Assembly: GCA_001430745.1 (NCBI GenBank)
Contig: KQ481962.1
Span: 969,423-981,911, forward strand
Direction of reading: 5' to 3'
DNA length: 12,489 bases
From: Auxenochlorella pyrenoidosa
Taxonomy: Eukaryota; Chlorophyta; Trebouxiophyceae; Chlorellales; Chlorellaceae
In this document: in pieces, positions 10,101 through 12,489 of the stretch
How positions within the stretch are numbered: the first letter of the stretch is position 1
Layout of the letters: the number at the start of each line of letters is the position of its first letter
Translations under genes and position numbers: made by a program
The notes under the pieces: generated by a model
Told to the model about the DNA's origin: nothing
Database searches by the model: none
What the model saw: only the letters and a program-made list of their open reading frames with translations

Positions 10101-11202
10101 GCCGCGCCCCACCAGCTCATCAAAGCAGGGCTTGCCCCGGCCTCACGTTCATGTCCACCGAGGCCATGATGTCAAACAGCTTCCCGGCAACCTCCAGCTC
10201 GCTGGGGCCCTGCGGCGCCGGCTCGGCGCCCTCTGGCGGCGGCGCCAGCTGCGCCGCCACCTCGGGCGGCAGCGGCACCCGGGGGTCCCCCCTCAGCAGC
10301 CCAAAGTTGATCGCCCCCTGGCGCGCCAGGAAGCGGTAGGCCTCGGACATGAGCGCCTCCTTGCCCGGGGGTGCCAGCTCTGCGGGGGGAGGGCCGGCGG
10401 GGGGCGGTCCTTTCGGGGCGCCCTTGGACGAGCAACCGCGTGCCTGCCAACTGTGTGTCACACGGCCATGTGCACGGAGGCAAGAACAGGAATGCTCTTT
10501 CTCCTAAGCAGCCAGCGGTACAATACCAGCTCCATGAGGCGGCGGAAGTGCCAGAGCAGGGGCGGCCGCCGCGAAGAGCCCTCGCACCCAGCGCCCACCC
10601 ACCCAGGCAGGCCTCCTCTGTGAGGTACCGGCTGGTGTCGGTGTCCCACTTGCCAAGCACGATGTTGCTGCATGGGGCGGGCAGCGGTGGGGAGGCCACG
10701 TGGGTGCTGCCCCGCCACCGTACCGACTGCCTCTGGTGGCTGTGTTCTCCAGCTGGGCACGCAGGCGCGTGCATGCAGCACCAGCGCCTGCCGGCAGCAC
10801 CAGCGCCCGCCCTCACCGCGCCTCCCGGTAGTCGGCGCCGCAGCGCGAGAAGCGCAGCTGCTCCGCCTTGTTCAGGGCGTACGAGCGCAGGCCCGCCTCG
10901 ACGGTGGCGCTGCACCAGGCGGGCCGGCGGGGCGGGCATGCAGGTAGTGTGGAAGATGGCCACCGGGGCCGGGGGCGCAGGGCAGGCACCAGTATATCAA
11001 AAGATAATATCAGGGTGCTGCGTGCCCGCCTGCATGTGGGCGGCTGATGATGAAAGAGGCAGTGAACACAGCGACAGTGCTGGCGGCAGACCCACGCTCA
11101 CCGGCCCGCAGGGTACGTGACATCTTCGCCAGCCGCGCCCACACCCTTGCGTGTCGAGGCGCGAGCGCTGTAGCGTGCCTTGTTATAGCCCTGCTGCACC
11201 AT
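1119..11202 (-). CDS. LDL3: LDL3-type lysine-specific histone demethylase, 29 exons, complete
   Basis: FAD-dependent histone demethylase (KDM1/LSD1 family, plant LDL3 branch), expected to act in the nucleus on H3K4me1/me2. Exons, 5' to 3': 11202-11102, 10909-10817, 10667-10603, 10379-10147, 9931-9845, 9666-9508, 9242-9143, 9026-8951, 8616-8515, 8363-7610, 7457-7311, 7155-6970, 6754-6682, 6496-6416, 6075-5941, 5781-5534, 5204-5066, 4895-4827, 4655-4497, 4241-4147, 4004-3944, 3749-3679, 3537-3461, 3272-3166, 2945-2536, 2198-2087, 1887-1797, 1526-1463, 1217-1119. All phases match; total 4194 nt, 1397 residues plus stop. Start: ATG at 11202 has A at -3 and G at +4, with an in-frame TGA at 11283-11281; an upstream exon cannot be fully excluded. 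Key residues: GAGPAG 233-238, E256, K701 (equivalent of LSD1 K661), LFAGEHT 829-835. The whole chain, including the long C-terminal half, aligns in order with plant LDL3 as I know it. Four introns seem to be GC-AG. Acceptors of exons 21 and 26 have in-frame alternatives (4046 or 3992; 2237 region). Confidence 0.92.
1158..1885 (-). other. SRI-like (Set2-Rpb1-interacting) domain at the LDL3 C terminus
   Basis: Residues about 1315-1385, from exons 27, 28 and 29 joined in phases 2 and 0. Three helices are visible: [38 protein letters not shown]; and [20 protein letters not shown]. The pattern of V-x-x-x-L near a basic patch, an F/C-K-x-(I/L)-x-(R/K)-K-x-x-x-x-V-(M/L) central helix and a K-x-K-x-x-I-K-x-(Y/L)-V-K-K-Y-(V/M) last helix is that of the SRI domain of Set2/SETD2, which binds Ser2/Ser5-phosphorylated RNA polymerase II CTD. 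Plant LDL3 ends in the equivalent sequence. Confidence 0.8.
2199..2535 (-). other. GC-AG intron 25 of LDL3
   Basis: Donor CCAG/GCAAGC at 2535, acceptor CGTGCAG at 2199, phase 0. GT alternatives in the frame (GTCGCA, GTTTAC) are weak. An upstream acceptor (CTGCACAG, exon start near 2237) would keep the frame and add 13 residues. The intron is 337 bp and contains the long G tract described separately. Confidence 0.65.
2307..2336 (+). repeat. G tract with quadruplex-forming pattern
   Basis: Runs of 4, 4, 5 and 14 G separated by single T, so it satisfies the G-quadruplex pattern. It lies on the plus strand, the template strand for LDL3, in intron 25; in the pre-mRNA it reads as a pyrimidine tract. 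Confidence 0.9.
2554..2739 (-). other. Ala/Gln/Glu coiled coil of LDL3 (exon 25)
   Basis: Residues about 1209-1270. It starts with a run of five Gln encoded by a CAG-type microsatellite and continues as [20 protein letters not shown] followed by Ala/Gln-rich heptads. It is likely a long single helix or coiled coil between the helical region and the SRI-like domain. Plant LDL3 has an Ala/Glu-rich helix at the same place. Confidence 0.7.
3394..3440. repeat. Short tandem repeat, unit GCACAGG
   Basis: Four perfect copies of GCACAGG (3394-3421), then GCCAT, then two more copies (3427-3440). The segment CCATGCACAGGGCACAGGG occurs twice (3390-3408 and 3423-3441). It lies in LDL3 intron 23, just after the exon 23 donor. 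Confidence 0.95.
3750..3943 (-). other. GC-AG intron 21 of LDL3 (alternative GT donor possible)
   Basis: Donor TCAG/GCAAGC at 3943, acceptor CCTGCAG at 3750, phase 1. A GT donor at 3919 (TGTG/GTGCAG) is also phase 1 and would add eight residues (KPWPRQCG). The GC form matches the consensus better, but the choice is open. Confidence 0.55.
4147..5204 (-). other. Charged linker of LDL3 with likely nuclear localisation signals (exons 17-20)
   Basis: Residues about 881-1034, directly after the oxidase. It contains GRKRKL (889-894), an acidic run [17 protein letters not shown], and KKKRRRGR (993-1000), all good nuclear localisation candidates. An aromatic patch, [20 protein letters not shown] (exon 19), stands out in otherwise disordered sequence. 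Exons 17-20 join to exon 16 in phase (GAG donor, phase 0), which argues for one gene rather than a new start at the Met in exon 17. Confidence 0.75.
5453..5490 (-). repeat. G-rich run with quadruplex pattern in LDL3 intron 16
   Basis: On the minus (sense) strand several runs of four or more G occur within about 40 nt, separated by one to seven bases. It would be present in the pre-mRNA about 45-80 nt after the exon 16 donor. The rest of this 329-bp intron shows nothing recognisable. Confidence 0.75.
7685..8257 (-). other. Ala/Pro/Gly-rich insert at the Tower position
   Basis: Residues about 375-565, all within exon 10 (754 nt, the largest exon). It lies between [13 protein letters not shown] and [16 protein letters not shown], the two sequences that flank the helical Tower of animal LSD1. 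Here the segment is low complexity (Ala, Pro, Gly) with short acidic patches such as [14 protein letters not shown] and [14 protein letters not shown]. No heptad pattern like the LSD1 Tower is visible, so CoREST-style binding through a Tower is unlikely. Plant LDL3 also lacks a true Tower. Confidence 0.75.
8617..8950 (-). other. GC-AG intron 8 of LDL3
   Basis: Donor TGCAG/GCGAGA at 8950, acceptor GCGCAG at 8617, phase 2. The product reads [17 protein letters not shown], as expected between the FAD and substrate lobes. A GT donor (GTTTGG) paired with the second in-line CAG would keep frame but is a poor donor and adds residues. A 15-nt near-palindrome, TGCTCTTCAAGAGCA, lies at 8721-8735; no RNA gene is evident. 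Confidence 0.75.
9243..9507 (-). other. GC-AG intron 6 of LDL3
   Basis: Donor AAG/GCAGGT at 9507, acceptor CTGCAG at 9243. Joined this way the protein reads [17 protein letters not shown] with no gap against LSD family members. The nearby GT (GCAG/GTTGAG) would shift the frame relative to the only sensible acceptor, so the GC donor is well supported. Confidence 0.8.
9637..10197 (-). other. DEK_C-like helical segment between SWIRM and oxidase
   Basis: Residues about 148-203, spread over exons 4, 5 and 6. Pattern: [22 protein letters not shown], then [16 protein letters not shown] and NDFLA. This follows the DEK C-terminal domain layout: a short helix ending in D-x-x, T-x-x-x-(V/L)-R, a (L/F)G-x-DLS-x-(R)K-x-x-I centre, and a closing helix ending in FL. 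DEK_C domains are small DNA-binding folds found at the ends of DEK and in SWIB-type proteins. Both intron junctions inside it are phase 0 and the motif reads on across them. Recognised by eye only; no profile search was run. Confidence 0.6.
10288..10909 (-). other. SWIRM domain of LDL3 (exons 2-4)
   Basis: Residues about 34-117. The stretch YREARNIVLGKW (across exons 2/3) and [15 protein letters not shown] (exon 4) match the SWIRM signature, in which a long helix carrying R-N-x-(I/V)-x-x-x-W is followed by YxFLxxxGxINFG. SWIRM domains pack against the amine oxidase core in LSD1 and help bind chromatin. The residues just before it ([17 protein letters not shown]) resemble the region before the SWIRM of plant LDL3 rather than LDL1/LDL2, which supports the subfamily call. 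Confidence 0.9.
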
Positions 11203-11665
11203 CCTGGGCAGCGCTCCAGCTGCCGCCGGCGCCGCCGCCTTGTTATCAAGGCACCAGCCGCAGTGCAGACGGCCTTCTGTTCAGCGTCGGGCTCTCAACC
11301 TTCGGTTGCTGTGGCCTGTAGACTTGGGGCTGCGAGAGGCCAGTCACAGCGAACCCATCTCAAGGCGCCGGAAGCCTGTCGAGCTGTGGTGCAAACGAGC
11401 GTGATCTCAGAACAATCGGCCAGCAGCTGAAGGCTCGAAAGGACGGGGAGCACACTTCACATGTCACGCTCCGCAGACTGCATCGATCGGACCAATCGGT
11501 GCCTGCTGCAGCAGCAAGGGCATTCCGCAGCGCCCATCGAACACACAGAGAGCGACACCCCAGCCGCCTCTTTGCAACCGGCTGCCTGCCCTCCTCCTCT
11601 TGCGGCCTCCCTGGCGCGCTCCCCGCACCCCTGCCTTGATCGCACCCTAGTGGCAGCCAGCAGAC
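11203..11665. promoter_or_regulatory. Divergent promoter region between LDL3 and NTF2
   Basis: 463 bp between the two start codons, which face away from each other. It must carry both promoters and 5' UTRs, assuming no upstream LDL3 exon. A CCAAT box (11492-11496, plus strand) lies about 170 bp before the NTF2 ATG; no TATA box is obvious on either side. In-frame stops at 11283-11281 (LDL3) and 11648-11650 (NTF2) bound the coding regions. Confidence 0.6.
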
Positions 11666-12489
11666 ATGGCGACGGATCCTGAGGCTGTGGCCAAGGTGCG
11701 CACCGCCGCTGCCCTACACTTACAGACTTGCTGCGTGCCCTAGGGGCATTGTGCATAGAACTGTGCATTGTCAAAACAGTATGCAAGTGCACAGCAAGCT
11801 GCCTGAGGTCCTAGACGATCGATGTTCAACACAAAGGGAGGGTTATTTTGCTGACTTCGGCTGCTCCCTTTCAACGGAGAGAGTTGCGCTTGGCCTTGTG
11901 CACCTGGGAACTGCACGACTGCAGTGCCCTCTCTCTTGTCGTTGCGCCGACGGCGGCAGCGGCACCAGCTTTGCCTTTCGTACAACATGCTGTGTTGGCC
12001 ATGCATGGCTCCGATTGAGCATGGATGCCGCACAGAGTCCTGCCTGCCCGCACGCAGACTGTGCGCAGGGCAGGGTGGGGACCCACTGTTCGCCCCCCCC
12101 CCCCCACCCCCTGTCCTCTGCAGGCCTTCACCGACCACTTCTACTCCACCTTTGACTCGGCGCGCGCCAACCTGGCGGGGCTGTACCAGGACCAGAGCAT
12201 GCTGACGTTCGAGGGCCAGAAGTTCCAGGGCACGCAGGCGGTGAGCGCCGGGCCTGCCCGCGACGCTCGCCACCCCGCGCACGGGGGTGCGCCGCCCAGG
12301 CACGCTGCTCGCGCCCCGCAAGCCTGCCGCCGGCGAGCCGCACAGTTGCTGTTGCATGCCACTGCCACCGCAAGCGGCCTGCCTCCCATGCCGGCTTCCC
12401 ACCGGGAGCGAGAGGCGTTGAATGAGCACACGGAGCAGCCAGCCGGCATCATCCTCAATCCTCCCCTTCGGCCGCCCTCCCGGGCCCCC
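11666..12489 (+). CDS. NTF2: Nuclear transport factor 2, first two exons, runs off right edge
   Basis: NTF2 is a small (about 125-residue) dimeric protein that carries RanGDP into the nucleus and binds FxFG repeats of nuclear pore proteins. Exon 1 is 11666-11695 (10 codons, MATDPEAVAK); exon 2 is 12124-12240 (39 codons), both phase 0. Exon 2 includes AFTDHFYSTFDSARANLAGL, YQDQSMLTFEGQKFQGTQA, the first helices and strand of the NTF2 fold, closest to plant NTF2 (DPDAVAKAF... type start). Start: ATG at 11666 has G at -3 and G at +4, and an in-frame TAG lies 18 nt upstream. Donors are GTGCGC (11696) and GTGAGC (12241). Positions 12241-12489 are intron 2, with a C-rich end at the edge suggesting exon 3 is close. 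About 75 residues, including most of the Ran-binding face, are outside the window. Confidence 0.93.
12093..12123 (+). other. Polypyrimidine tract and acceptor of NTF2 intron 1
   Basis: Thirteen C in a row, one A, five more C, then TGTCCTCTGCAG directly before exon 2 at 12124. It is a strong acceptor for the 428-bp intron 1 (11696-12123). The rest of that intron shows no recognisable feature. Confidence 0.85.

Noticed and set aside
11040..11056. ATGATGA resembling a C box of a C/D snoRNA on the plus strand
   Set aside because: No D box or terminal stem at a suitable distance, and it lies antisense within LDL3 intron 1.
11457..11792. Minus-strand open frame of 111 codons across the NTF2 start
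   Set aside because: Overlaps NTF2 exon 1 in antisense, low-complexity, no similarity to an LDL3 N terminus.
1..12489. Mobile elements, CRISPR arrays, tRNA or rRNA genes
   Set aside because: No terminal repeats, transposase-like frames, spaced direct repeats or RNA gene signatures were seen on either strand.

Overview
The window looks like nuclear DNA of a green alga. It is very GC-rich, the genes are cut into many short exons with GT(GTGAG/GTGCG)...CAG introns averaging about 210 bp, and the proteins resemble plant-lineage families. A trebouxiophyte of the Chlorella type would fit, but the species cannot be read from this sequence. Nearly all long open frames outside the models below are high-GC shadows.

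Layout: (1) 1-694, minus strand: 5' part of a short-chain dehydrogenase/reductase (SDR) gene that runs off the left edge. (2) 695-1118: spacer holding the 3' flank of the next gene and the 5' flank of the SDR. (3) 1119-11202, minus strand: one large gene. I resolved it by hand into 29 exons whose phases all agree; the coding length is 4194 nt, 1397 residues plus stop. It is an LDL3-type lysine-specific histone demethylase (LSD1/KDM1 family). Domain order is SWIRM, a DEK_C-like helical segment, FAD amine oxidase with a low-complexity insert at the Tower position, a basic/acidic linker, a TFIIS-N-like helical region, an Ala/Gln/Glu coiled coil, and a C-terminal SRI-like (Set2-Rpb1-interacting) domain. 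(4) 11203-11665: divergent promoter region. (5) 11666 to the right edge, plus strand: the first two exons of NTF2, the RanGDP import factor.

The main result is the intact LDL3 architecture. One polypeptide joins a histone H3K4 demethylase core to modules typical of RNA polymerase II elongation factors, which suggests demethylation coupled to transcription. This matches what is known of Arabidopsis LDL3 and implies the coupling predates land plants. The DEK_C-like segment between SWIRM and the oxidase, the unusual Tower-position insert, and an apparent excess of GC-AG introns (four in LDL3, one in the SDR) are the points most worth checking. Otherwise the three genes are unrelated neighbours; only LDL3 and NTF2 share an upstream region.
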